Assembly: GCA_032173965.1 (NCBI GenBank)
Contig: JAVUNC010000025.1
Coordinates: forward strand, 13,840,001 to 13,904,000
DNA length: 64,000 nucleotides
Direction: 5' to 3'
Source of the DNA: Sitta carolinensis
Lineage: Eukaryota > Chordata > Aves > Passeriformes > Sittidae
Every line of letters begins with the position of its first letter. Position 1 is the first letter of the stretch. The notes below the pieces were generated by a model. That model searched no databases. It was not told where the DNA came from and saw only the letters and a list, made by a program, of their open reading frames with translations. Of this stretch, positions 38,745 to 51,400 are shown in pieces. Made by a program: the position numbers and the translations under genes.

Positions 38745-40203
38745 GGTCAACAGTGCCCCTCACACAGAGCAAAAGCCTTACACTGCAGAAGCATGGGCAC
38801 CTTCATGGGACAGAAAGCTGAGGGCACAGCCCTGTTGGCAAAGCTTTCACCAGGGGCATTTTTGGGCCCGTGCCCTCTCTGTGGGTCCCCATGCACAAGA
38901 GCCCTCTGCACTTGCTGTACTCTGGTGACCCTGGCTGCTGGGGGTGAGAGGGGATGAAACAGGAACTAATCCTAGTGCTTTCCAAACACTGAAAGAAGTT
39001 AAATCCTAGCCTCCTTACTCTGCCTTGGTCAAGGTGGATTAATGCATTTTAGGAGCCCCTAAACAGGGCACCATAGTGTTGGATCTTGTATGACATGCCC
39101 TTAGTTTGTTAAATGGTCTCAGCAATCCAAACTTCCTCTGTTCATCTGCACCAGCCCAATGCTTTTGGAAAAAAAATAAAGTTGGAGGTTCAGGTTGTTG
39201 GAGGGCAGAATGGGATCAGCTATAAACCAGCCTGCTGCTGTAGCTGCTCTGCAGCAGTGGGAACATGGTGCTTGTGTTACACACTGCTTCTGTAGCCATG
39301 TGATGCACAACTTGGTAGAAATTAATTTAGCCTGCCATACTTCATGTGGCTGCAGGTAAGTGGATGGATGCTTTTGGTAGCATACCCCTCTGCAACAAGT
39401 GTTGCAGCCACTGCAGCTCTGTGGCTGCCACAGACTCATTGTGATCTTGCATGGAATCACATTGCTCTCTGATATGGGAATGGTGATCCAAGAAACCCTG
39501 GGCACAAACTCCTCAAAACACAAAAGAATCAAAGAAATCTCAAGGAGGTCTCCACATCACAAGCACAGCTGTCAACAGCAGTGTTGGATGATGAGGCCCA
39601 CTGGGTATAAGCAGGAAAAATTAATGTCTGACATAAAGCATCTACCTCGTGTTGCACATTATCGCGTTAATCAAGGGGCCTGGCTTTAAATGTGTGGTCT
39701 GTCCAATTTTGTATCAAATTTCAATTTCTCTTTTCTGGGTGTAATTCCTAAGCCTTTCCCTAAGGAGCAATTACCAAAAAGCAGCTTGGCTTACCTAACT
39801 CTCACCCTAGAAGCAGGGAATGATATCCCTGCAGCTGGCCATCTCCATCCTGTGCATTAGTCTCATTACTTCATTTTCATCTGTTTTTGCTTCCCGCTTC
39901 TCCTGGGTCCCTGTGGTGCTGTGCTGAGCTGGAAGAGATGCTGAGGGATCTGTGTGGGTAGGGGGGAAGCTGATGAGAAGAGACCAGGAGTGAGCAGCTA
40001 TTCCGGCAAAGGCTTTTCCTTGACAGTTTTTGTTTTGGAAAATGTGAGTTTTGGGGAACTTGCGTCTCTTTCTCCCAAAACATTGCAGCATTATGGAGGA
40101 AGGGAATGGAGGAGGCCTTATTGCAGAGATGTTTTGCCTGCTCTACTGCCCAGGGAGAAGCTCTGGGTGGGAAACATTAGCTCTGCTGCAGGTGGGTGAC
40201 AGG

Positions 40204-40254
40204 AATGAGAGCAAATGGTGGGAAGCTCTTGGCTTCCCGCAATTTGCTCTCATT
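40204..40254. repeat. Hairpin: 23-bp inverted repeat with 5-nt loop
   Basis: The arm AATGAGAGCAAAT + GGTGGGAAGC (40,204-40,226) is mirrored at 40,232-40,254 with only two mismatches and the loop TCTTG. In RNA the stem would pair over 21 of 23 positions. Pairing does not continue outside the arms. At 51 nt it is shorter than usual pre-microRNAs. It may be a local inverted duplication. Confidence 0.85.
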
Positions 40255-43200
40255 GTGAGCACTTAGAGGCTGCATTTGTTGAACTTCTGGGGCCTCTGAA
40301 GCTGCACATCACCACCCCCTGCCTCTTTGGGCCACCATTTGCTCCCCAGCTACAGCCTGGGTTCTTCCTGAGACTGGGAGTTTTCTGGATTTTCTCTGGC
40401 AGAGCCTTCCTAGTCTCTGCTCCTGAGGAGGGCCAGACAGGTCCCTTCCCATGGGACTTCCAAAGTCTGCTTGGAGCTGCTGATGCTGCTGGGAGAGCAG
40501 CACACATTCATCAGCTGTCTTCTCCAGGCACTGCCATCTCTGCCCCAGTGTGCTCATGGCAGCATCCTGCCTTGCTGGATGGGAGGTTGTCACCATCACC
40601 AGGATCAAGGAGCTGAGCCTTGCTCCTCCCAGCCAGTGGCACAGCCTGCTGAGCCTCTTCTCCCTTTTCCTGCATGGGCTGTTGGGGGTGTTTTCCCAGG
40701 CTGGAGCAAGCCCCTTCCCCAGCAAGTGCTGAGCAAGAGACCCTGAGGTGGGTGGTCTGCAATTCCCCACCTCTTTGAAAAACAACTAAATTCTTCCAGG
40801 GGTAAGGGGTGGTGGAAGAATAGAATCGAACAGGAATAGTTCTTTAAACCACTACTGTTAGCCCAAAGATAAACCCCAGGTCTCTTTCAAAGTGCACTTA
40901 GTACAGGGAGGGGAATATCTGGAAGCTCTTGTTCAGCCCCACATTTCACACTGTGAATTATTCCTTAGCTCTTAACTGGAAGAACTTAATGCCTGACACT
41001 TTTTTTACTAACACTGAATCATCTTTGTCTCATACAAAGGAAGAAATTGCTACTGCACTGCCTCAAGAATCAAAGTAAAGGGAACATCTGCTCTAAACTT
41101 CTTGCATCTGATTATTGCTTGCTATGCATTATTACTTACAGTAATAATGTGACTAAATTAAAGCTTTCTTCTCTTGTGTGTGCTTTTATGCATAGCTTTG
41201 GTATAGAATGTGTGGCTTGCTTCAAACCAACCTACAGCTAAAGCTATGTCCATAGAGCTGAGCCCACATGTACTTAGATGCAATTAAGGGCACAATTGGA
41301 GCATTCTGAAAGATTGCCTTTAAAAGGCCTTTTGTTCACTCCCCCATAGGGGCTGGGTGTTATAAGCACGTTAAAATGCAACATTAAGGGGAGGAAAAAA
41401 ACCCTCTGTGAAGAATTCTGTAGAGGCAGAGCTATGTGTTCTGTAGCTTGGCAGCTGTCTGTATTCAAAGGCTGGGGAATGACTTGCCTTGTGAGGGTGA
41501 TGATAGTTTTGATAGGAATCCCCCGCATCACAAGAATGTTCCTAATGAAGGAGGAAAAGCCCACCAGGAACATTCCAGGGCTGTGAACCTGCAGGCAGCC
41601 AAAGCCAGCATCCGAGCTGCTCTGCACAGGCAGCAGCACCAAAGCCAGCTGCTTCTGCAGAACACAGAGTTGGTGGTTATTTTTCTTTTCCTGCCTCTCT
41701 GAAGTGCATGCAGTCTTACCCGTGAGCTTAATTGATTGAAAAAAACAATCTGGAAAATAAAGCTCTTGAACTTGCATGCCTAGAAACCTACCAGCATCAC
41801 GTGCATAGCAAAGGCCACGTATCTCACAAAATACCACAACATTTCACAAAGGAGCTTTAAGAGCTCCAGTTGAATAAAGCTCTCTCTGTGAAATATTGTT
41901 ATGGATCTACAAAGCAGTTAAACCCTCCTTGGGAAAAAAAATAGTGTACATCTCTCACAGTGTAGTGGCAGCAGTGTAACTACCAGTGAGGCCTCATTAA
42001 TAAGGTTTATCTTCTTTATCAGTAGAAGGAAAAAAATAAATCCTTATCACAGAAAAGAAATTTAAGTTAGTGAATTCTGACCATTTGCTTCTAAATTCTA
42101 CATGTGTGTATATGTATTTATATATATATATAATAAATCTGTGTAGCAGTGCTCTGGCCTTCTTTAAGGGATGGATCCTCTTACTTAAGTCCAGTAATTA
42201 AAATAACAGGGCCTAAATTAACTTGATAAGACTGTTTTCTATCAATAATTTTGCTATTGACACAGTGCAGGATTGATTTTTGTGGTCTGTGTTATAGCAG
42301 CTTTTAATTACAAGACAGCCTTGGTATCACATGAAGTAGGAAAAATGGGCAGTTGCAAACTCTGCAGTGTTTTCTCAGATATTATAATGGTGGGTTTCTT
42401 TTCAGTGGTTTGGGTTTTTTTAAGCCTTTTACTCACTGGGCATTTTTTGGCTCCTCAAGATGTTTGCATTGCCTTTGCTCAACAGCTTCCCTACAAACCC
42501 ACAAATATTTTCAGCTCTTTATTACTATTGTGTAGGATTGCACTGAATTTTCATGTCTCCCATATTGCTATAATTATGTTTGGGGAATGGAGATGGATGG
42601 TCTGCTGAGTGTGTGATTGGTTTCTCCACAGCCCTCACTCAGGGCTGTTTTCTATAATTTAATCAATAGAAGGCAGTTGTACAAACAGTAGTTCTTAATT
42701 TCCAAATTCAGTTTCAATTTTCTCATGAAGATTTAATTTATTTTTTTTTTAGACATACAAAGCAATTTCATTTTCTTTGCCTGAGACATTTTGTGGCAAT
42801 TGTTTCCCACTCCCTCTCTGTGAAACCACAGCACTGACCCTCCTGGGCTGTGTGGTCCATGCAGACACAGGCACCTGCCATCCTGGAGGCTTGGGGAAGC
42901 TACTCTTCCTTCATAAACATTCCAAAATAAACCTTGAAGGGCAGATGCTGCCCCTGAGGTGCAGAAATGTCTGAGCAGCAAACTTGGCTGAGAGCAGGGT
43001 GAAACAAGCTGGTCCCAGCTTGGAGCTGGACTTACGAACCAAGGATGGGAGATGACCTCAAAGCTGTTGTCTCCAAGGAGGTCAGTGAAGGACCTTTCCC
43101 AGTGCCACAGGGTGTGTTTGGTGGCCACCTTACCCAGCTGTGTGTGGCCCTGGTGGTGGTCAGGCACCTGCTGAGCCCAGCCCTGCAGCACCCACCAGCT

Positions 43201-45711
43201 GCTCCTGGCAGAAGCTGATGCTCGCTGTGCCCAGTGTGCACTGAGCTGCCAAAGTCTCTGCACATCTGCTTCCTTCCTGCCACAGCAGATGGTTGCTACA
43301 GCCAGGAAAAGCAGCTGGTGGTTGGCATCAGCCAGGCTTGGTGGCTGGGAGGAGGAGGAGGAGCAGCAGCAGGGCACGGGGTTGAGCACAGGGATATTTT
43401 TTGACAAGGGAGATGCCTGTGCTACTATTTTGCACGAGCTTTGCTCTGGGCAAGAGCAGGAATGGTGTGTGTTCTGCAAACACAGGGAGACCAGGAAAGA
43501 GCTGTCACTGCTCACTTCTAGTGCTCAGCCAAGGGCCACTCTCCGTTATCCCTCTCTGGGTGTGGTGGAGCATTATGGTGGGCAGGACACAAGCCCTCTT
43601 CCTGGGGGTTGGTGGCTCCCGGGGGTCAGCCAGCTGAAACCCAAAGTGCTGCTATTTCTGCTTTTAGCTGAGCAAACTGCAGTCACACAGAAAATGTGTG
43701 CTGGAGCAGAGGGTGAAACCCAGTCACTTGCTCTAACAACTGCTGATGCCATTCTGGTGCCAGAGCTCCTCCTTGCCCCAGTCTCAGTGAGTGAAATGGG
43801 GAAGCGGGCCGTGTGACTGCTCTGGTTTCAGTTCAGCACGGACAGAACTGGCTGTAGCTGCACAGACCACAATTGCTGCTAAATATTGCCCATTTTAGCC
43901 TTCAGCTTGGCCTTGATATAGTCAAAGGGACTATTGACAGGAAAAAGAAAAGCAAGGAGCTGGCTCCTGAGCTTACCTTAAACTTATGTTGTTGCTGTAC
44001 AGTGGCTTGAATGGGGTTTTCTCCAGTGCATTTTTTTCTTCTCCCCCAAGCAGTGCTTTAGAAGGACCATATTTGCATGTAACCATATTTCCATGTTATA
44101 GCTGAAGGGTCTTTTCAATTGTATTCTTTGTGTTCATGCAATTTTAATCTGTTTTACTCATTAGCTCTTAACCTGCAATTTTCTATTTAAATTGCTTTCT
44201 CCAGAGAATGTCAGGAAGCTGGGAAGCTCTGTCTCTTACATGATGTTGTGATTTGATAAAAAAGTAGTGTGCACCTTTCTTTAAACACTGGCTAAGGTTA
44301 AAATCTGTGATTCTTATCTATTTGTTTAAGAACTTACACAAAATTGCTGCTACGAGACAATAACAGGAATCATGAAATTTCTATGAAAGAAATTTCTTTT
44401 TTATTGTGAACTTTACACCTCTTCACTTATTTCAGTAAATGCCCAATAAAAGTGCAATAAATCCAATACTGTAAATGCACATATAGAGGGTTTGTTCTTC
44501 AGGCTCTGCAGCTGCATGCTGTGCCAGCCTCCTGTGGTGCCAAGGGCTGCCTTTTGGGACCTTCCCAACACAGGCTTGGAAAAACCCACCTTGCCTGCAG
44601 CACAAGTGCTGCCATGCTTGAGAGAGGGAGGAAAATACCATAACCACAAAACCCAGCAGTGGCTGATGCCCAAAGCACATGGCAAGGGAGTGGGGCAGGG
44701 ACTGCACCCCTGGGAGGGTGAGGGCTTGTGCTGCTTTGCCCACAAGGAAGTGGCTGAGAGCTTTGGTGTTACTCGGCTATTCTGCTAAATAACACAGGTA
44801 AACACACAGGTAAATGTAGAATTTGTGAAAGAAATTAAATTGAAAGGGAAATGGCACCAAACTTTGTGTCGACAGCTGCTTGCACTGAAATAGGTAATAG
44901 CCTTTAAACTTGAATTTAACAGGGAAAAAATTAAACTGTATTTTTATGCCTTGCTCATTTTCCTTTATAAAACCAAATACAAATAATAAAAATGGGAAGG
45001 GAAAAAACTCCAAACAAGCCAACAGATAAATTAAGGTTGAACGAAGCCAAAATAACTATCCTGTAAGACTGATTGTCCCCTTTAATCTGTGATACCTCCT
45101 TTAGTGAGGGGAAAGATGTGATTACACAGGCAGGGAGATGGTAGGAACCACCTCAGCAGCCCCCGTTTCTGCAAGAGCAAATTTGGGTCAGTACCTTCCC
45201 AGCTGGCACAACTGCTTCTGCCAAAATTTCCTGGGTACAGAGACAGCTTTCCCTCCAGTTCCAGCTGGAAGAGTAGACTCTCTTGAAGAAGATTAATAAG
45301 ATTAATAGATCAACCCCTAAATTTTAAATCTCATACAGGCACCCAAATGTGACTGCTTGCAGGCTTTGCTTGCTGAGCTGAGAGTGGGTGTGAGGCAGGG
45401 TGGGATGTCCTGGAGATATCCTGTTTGCATGTGGACATCCTGTGGCAAGCTACTGAGAGCTCAGCCTTCAGTGCCATAATATTTACCCTTATAGCCAAGG
45501 ACTGAGTCCCAGGCTGTTTTCTGAGATTTTCATCTCTGGCTTCTCTTCTGGAAAAATGAAACCTACCCCTTCAGGTCAAAAGGCAGAGTCCTCTTCTCTT
45601 TCCCATCCTCTCCTGTGTTCTCCACTCACCCTGATTTATAGCTGTGTTCAGGAGAGCAAAATCAGCCTTCCTAGCTGGTAACATTTTTTTTTTTTTTTCT
45701 TTTCTGCTCAG
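40255..45711. other. GC-richer stretch without a supported gene
   Basis: Several long open frames occur on both strands (for example 41,274-41,837 minus, 42,733-43,515 minus, 43,289-43,816 plus). They overlap each other, lack splice context and show no recognisable domain. A GGA/GCA-repeat patch lies at about 43,350-43,375 and a short TA tract at about 42,118-42,132. Confidence 0.55.
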
Positions 45712-46032
45712 TCCTACGTTTGTTTGAATTTTGATCATATTCTCCTTGAGCCAAATGATGACCTACTGCTGCTGGCTGAGTCAATAATTACAGCAGCATT
45801 TCAGACACCAGAGAAGCAGCAGTATGTGCTGCTGAAAAGGTGGCTGGGACATAGACCCTGTGTGTTGGGCTTTGTCTCCCCATCTAATGACCTGGTTGGG
45901 CTCCAGGTGGAAAGCTCTCCTGTGAACAATTTCATGGTGCTAAAACAGAAATATACAGCTGTTGTTTCAAGGCATGGCTCCAAGCTGACCTGCAGCTGGG
46001 CAAAAATGTCTCAACAAATTATGGCTCGATGA
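45712..46032 (+). CDS. Weak candidate exon after a strong acceptor
   Basis: A T-rich tract ending TTTTCTGCTCAG at 45,711 is followed by 106 open codons to a TGA at 46,030-46,032, open exactly from the splice junction. The peptide is not obviously low-complexity: it starts SYVCLNFDHILLEP, with an acidic Leu-rich stretch next and a basic C-terminus. CpG content is low, no domain is recognised, and there is no clear poly-A signal close by. The T-tract may be just an A-tail in reverse. Chance is more likely than a gene. Confidence 0.15.
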   Translation, partial: SYVCLNFDHILLEPNDDLLLLAESIITAAFQTPEKQQYVLLKRWLGHRPCVLGFVSPSNDLVGLQVESSPVNNFMVLKQKYTAVVSRHGSKLTCSWAKMSQQIMAR

Positions 46033-49000
46033 ATGGTCCTCCTGCCAGGCCACCGAGAGGCAGCAGAAATAAACTGTTCTCCCAGCAAGGGCTTCCTTAG
46101 GTCTGGCCACCAGGTCCCAGCCTGTCTCCTCCTCTTCTCTCTGTGACTTTTAGCTCAGCACAGCAGCACATGCTCAGAAATCCCTGTGGGCAGGAACAGA
46201 GCCCTCTACAAGCAGGAGAAATGGAGCTGAGATGCTCAGAAATTAAGGTTTGCAGGCACCATGAGCATAGGAAGAAGTGTTAAACATCAAAGGGCTGATG
46301 GGAGTGAGAGGAGGAAGGTGAAAAAAAACTAATGCGAAAAGGAGCAAATGTTCTAAAATATCTGTAGTGAATGGGAGGCAAAAGAGCAGAGAAAAGAAGG
46401 TCAAGGCAGGGAAGATTGGTGGTGGGGAAGTGAAGTAAAGTAAAAGAAGGAGTAAAATGCAAATTAACTAAAGAACAGAGAAAAATATCTATCCCTGTAG
46501 TCGGTGGACATGGGTGGCTGAGGAGGAGGAAAAACTCCTGGGAGGATGCGGCTGCTAGATCCCCTCAAACAATCCTTGGGAGCTGCCCACATGCTTCTCC
46601 AGGAGGCACTGATCCTGAGGAAGTGCTGTGGGACACCACAGTGCTGAAAAAACACTAAGTGCTTGCAATTGTGATACAAGACAAATAGATACTTATTCCT
46701 GTGTAGTAAAGAGAATACTGCCTAAATATTTAATTGTGTTTCGGTTTACAGTAGTTTACTGGTGTTGAAGCATCCAAAACATGCTCACAAAATATCAGCA
46801 TTTTAAAGCTATAAATTATTCTGGTTGATTTTCTTTTTGCTTCCTCTAGACAAAAGCAGTCATTTGACAACAGGCTCCCCCAAACATTGCAGCCCACGAT
46901 AGTCTCATTATAAACTAACATCTTCTCTCACAACATATTCTTTCACATGTTGAACCAAACTACTGAGAACGTTGTAATTGATCATTCATAGATGCAGACT
47001 GGTAGCTAATAGCATCCTCACTTACCTTCTAAACACGGAGCACATTTAAAATAAATTCAGGATGTATGCAAGCGGAAAACTCAATTGCAGCTGCATCGGA
47101 GATGAACCAAAAAATGGGAGCATTCAGAAGTGTAAGTGAAAAATCCAGATAATGACCCATGGTAGATGTCAGCCTGAGAGGATAACACATGCCCTGTAAC
47201 TACCTTAAAGGGACTCTGTGTGCTCTGTAAATACATGTAATTCTGTCCAAGTAGATGTGCCACACAACTGGGTGCTGAAGCCAGGCAAGAAACCTTCTCC
47301 CAGTCTGGCCTCATGCTCTGTGTGAAGTTGCCTTTTCTAGACACATCTGGGTTTCAATCTCCATTGTATTACTGGTAAAGTAAGCCAATGCAGCTACTGG
47401 ATAGGATGAGTGTGGTGGAAAGACAGATGAAGATGGATGTGCCACTCCTGAGGCTGTCAAGGCTCCCAGGGCCCACTTCAACTAGGAAATATTTTAAAAG
47501 TGCATGTTTTAGAAGTATTTAAAAAGCCTGAACAGGTTAAAAAAGTCTATTTACACTGTGTGGATACCTTAGGGTGTGCTGGATGCTTCAAGTCACTGAC
47601 ATTTTGGAAACTAGTCCTTTGAATTTGTCATGCTTGACCTGTGATTGCTGCTTTGCATGGGACAGCAGCATGTACATGGCACTGGTGTGTTACATGTGCA
47701 CAGCCCCAGGTGGCCAAGCAAAACAGGAGAGCTATTACAGTGCATGGAAATGGCAATTTTATGGATAATACTATGTGGTGATTTATTAAAAGCCGTGATT
47801 CTCCAGCAGCTTTTATTGTATCATCATAAACCAACACTCCTGTACAGTGCATTAAGCTGGGTAATTCTGTTGGTTCTTCACCAGAGCTGACAAAACTATG
47901 TGCAAGATTACATAGAGTGGGCTGGTGAGCTGAAAGTTCCATCACTCTGAATGGATCAAGAGAGGAGAAAAAGCCACATGGTCAGCACAGTGTGGGTGTT
48001 TTTCAGGGCAGGGGAACCCACTATGGAAGGGTAAATCCCACTGTGTGCTACATCAGGCCATGCTGGAGTGCCTCTCCTTCAGCACCCGTGACAATAATGG
48101 CAGAACTTGTCTCTCGAGGTTTGACCATTAGGGCTGTAAACTGGAGCTCACTGGTTCCTGCCATTGCTCCCCTGATAACTTGCTGCAGGGTGTTTGGGTT
48201 GTAGCTTGGCCTCTTTATGCTCTAATTTTCCCTTCAATAGCATGTGGATGTTAGATGTTTTGCTGAGGTGCTGTGATGCTCCACTAAATGAGGAAACATG
48301 CATTAGACCCAGTGGGAATGGGGTGTGCAGCATTATCAGGGTGTATACAACTCCTTGCTTTCAGAAATGTGTATATTCCACCTCTTAAACATCTTTTGCA
48401 AACGGAACTTGCAAAAAAGCAGGACAAGCACTGCTAACACAGCTTTGCCACACATTGTCAAGCGCTTATAAACTCTATTTATAGCTACAGTTAAAGATTC
48501 AGACATGCAAGCGTTCCATTAAAAGACCACATTAATGAGCCCTTAGAGAAAATATCTCACAAAGCCTTTTGAGCTTGTAACTGCTCAGTCGTTCAGGGCT
48601 TCTTGCTTGTTAACATTCATAAAATATAAATACTGTATACTAAACAGGGGCACTTTGTGGATCACACTGGCTTTATCTCCCAGGCAGTGCTGCGAGGGGA
48701 GAGGGCAGGGACAGCCCTGCTGAGGTTGCCAGGATGCTCGTGTCACTCGCCCACCGCCTCCTCTGGGCTGCCTCGGCTCTGCAGAGCTGGCTGGCACACT
48801 GGCTCGCAGGTCAGAGTCTGTGAGCATCATTTCAGAGGGAACGATCAAACCTATTAGCTGAGAGTGGCAGAGCTGGGCCCCCTCGCAGCCGCAGCTCGGA
48901 GCGTAGCAAGTATTTGGAGCAAAACCTAATAGATAAAAATCACCGGAGATTTTTTCCTTTTTCCTTCGACGTGAGCTAGCTGATGAGAAGTGTCATTTGA

Positions 49001-51400
49001 AAGAGAAAGAAGTTGCTATATTTGATTTGTCATTATTTCCCCATTGTCCCTTCCTGCCAGTGATTATACCGTTCCCATTTTGCCTTCTTTGCCTCTCACA
49101 GAATTCCATATTTTAGGTTGTGACAGATGCTCTTGCTTAAATGTTCTTGATATATGTTTTATCTGAAATTGTTTTATCAAGGCTGCCTTGTGTAAACAAA
49201 AATCGCTGGAGCCCATTTAAGAATAATTCTGTAACCTTTAATGTTACATTTCCATCCATCCACAAGTCACAGAGCACTTGAGCAGTAGAGAAGGCCATTT
49301 CTGTGTTTGTATCTGGCTCTCAGCAAGCTGCAGAAGCTGAGGCAGGGCAAGATTGAGTAACTTGGATACTATTTTCTGGCACATGTTAACAACCAATCTA
49401 TGTCCTTGCCTCTGTGTTTTTGGTCCTGTAGCCTTTCAAACAGAAGGTGCTCTCCTGGAAGGACTAATTCTGCTCACAAAATGAAAAATAAGGACAGCAG
49501 GTTTTAAAAAGCTTCAGGGCAGTTCTTACTGTTCAAATGTGTCATTGATTTCAATAGTGCATTAGCAGGCTTGTTAAGCAGGATCTCAAGTGCTTAGCTT
49601 TATTTTATGGCGGCGAGTACCTGATTGTTCAAAATATTAGCATCTTATTGTAACAGCAAACGGGTGCCATAAACTGCCCAGTGCTGAGACTGCTTTGCCA
49701 TTACCGAGTGCCTGATAAACCCGGGCCATTTGTAATCAACTGGTGATGTAGGAAGGCAGGGCTGTGGCACTTCCCGCTGCTCTCCTCATTATTTTCCCTT
49801 TATCTGCCTGAGTCTGTCTGTTGACAGAGCATTGCTGTCTGTCCCATGTCCTGTGCACAGGCTCCTGCTGAGTTCCTCCCCCTGAGCCCTAACTAAAAGG
49901 GGAGCACGATCAGATCCCCAGTTCCCATGGTGCTGTTCAAACATGTGACAAATCCTTGTGGTATGGAACAACTTTAACAGCAAAGATGGAAATTGAGTCC
50001 AGAGCACCTGTTGCACGTGTTGTCCCATGTGTTGTTAGCTAAATCCTTGTGGAGCTGTGGATGAGAAAGCTGCAGGGTTTTGTCACAGCCTGCAGCCCTG
50101 ACCCTCATCAGCTGCAGGCATAGCCAGGGTAGGCTGCTCCTTCGGGCCCTTTGGCAGAGATAACACACCTAACAGCTAACACTCATCTTCAGGGAGCAAG
50201 CAGGAGAGCAAAGGCTGGGGACAGGGCTGGCAGAGGTGAGGGGAACTCTGGTTTTGTAACCCACCATCATTCTGTACCTGGCTCTGCAGAAGTGGCCCTG
50301 TGGGGTTTCAGCAGGGAAGTGTCTGGGTCTGCAGCTCTTGCAGGCTTCCAGGTGCAGCTGGCAATGGAGCTGGGGACTTGGGGACTTGGGGCTTACACCA
50401 GTGACTGCCTCTCCTCCTCTGGGACTGAGCGTTCAGGAGGTTCATCTCTTCACTTTTTGCATCTCTGTAGGAAGCAAATTCCCACTAGTGAGGAATTAAA
50501 TACTTTAAACCACTCAAAGCAGATGGGTCATATCCATGTTTTCCATGCTCTCAGTGGGAAACAAAGCAGGCTGGATCACCCTTGCTATCAGAGTCCAGAG
50601 GCTGCCTTGCTGGAAGTGATGTTGGCTGCAGGCTGGCCTGGGCTTTAGCTGTGTTAGGTACATATATGTTAAGCTTCTGTGTGAAAGCAAAAGGGAGAAT
50701 GAGAGGGAATTATGTGGGCAGGTGGAATGAACAAATTGGTGTTGGTGGAGATAGGACTTGTGTGTGGGACAAAGGGGCTGGAAAGTGTTAAAAATGAGAA
50801 GCTTCTCAGAGGAAAGCAGCTGGGCTTCTGAGAACAGAAAAAAGTAATAAGTTACAGAATTAAGAAAATGTTTTTATTTTCAACTGAATTCAGCTGTGAA
50901 TTAAGTTCATTCACAAATACAAATCTTAACTTCTGTACCTTGGTTTCCCTCTCCATAAAATATAAGTAATAACACTTTCGTTACTCACAGGGTGGTGTGA
51001 AAACAAGTTCATTCATTTCTGGGAAGCATTTGTGCTATATGGGAAGCAGAGCAAAGACTATGAATATACAGCTGAAGCTGTGGGCTGGCATTGAGGCACT
51101 TGGCATCTCCCCAGATATGCCATGTATCATGCAAAAGAGCCAAGAGAGGAGGGCACGAAAACACAGGCCAAACTTAATGAAATCAGGAACATGTGACTCC
51201 CCAAAATTAGAAGTGCAAAAGCTTTGAACTCTTGGAAAACACTGAGAGTTCTCCACACTTCTCAGAACACTGAGAGGGGCATATGTTTGCTAAAAAAAAC
51301 AGCAAAAGGCAATGAAGAGGTAGGATGCAGAGGGGAAATACTCAAAGATATAGTCCATGGAAATCAAGAAATCTGTATGTCATTGAGAAATAGTTCTACT
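46033..51400. other. Noncoding stretch, mixed composition
   Basis: No gene is supported. A CpG-enriched patch lies at about 48,680-48,980 and a CpG-containing, repeat-free segment at 49,130-49,760. A short GGGGACTT triplication lies near 50,370-50,392. Open frames (for example 50,151-50,648 plus) show no recognisable protein features. Confidence 0.55.
49130..49760. promoter_or_regulatory. Possible conserved noncoding element (weak)
   Basis: The segment is repeat-free with retained CpGs (GGCGGCGAG, AACGGG, ACCGAG, CCCGGG near 49,610-49,725) and forkhead/homeodomain-like cores (GTAAACA near 49,192, TTTGTAATC near 49,730). CpG retention without an open frame is consistent with constrained regulatory DNA. 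It is not demonstrated. Confidence 0.25.

Larger units (their letters stand above)
35359..40203. other. GC-richer stretch without a supported gene
   Basis: Base composition is clearly richer in G+C than to the left. Long open frames here (for example 35,448-36,257 plus, 37,517-38,014 minus) are low-complexity Leu/Ser/Pro/Cys-rich and overlap other frames, so I treat them as by-products of composition. The stretch also contains a possible microexon (37,165-37,188), a T28 run (38,717-38,744) and an 18-bp near-duplicate of CTGGGGCTCCTGC at about 37,586-37,618. Confidence 0.55.

Noticed and set aside
41274..41837. 187-codon minus-strand open frame
   Set aside because: No domain, no splice signals, and it overlaps an open frame on the other strand.
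42733..43515. 260-codon open frame on the minus strand
   Set aside because: Ser/Cys/Trp-rich with low-complexity Ser runs from a GGA/GCA repeat. The opposite strand is also open and there is no recognisable family or splice context.
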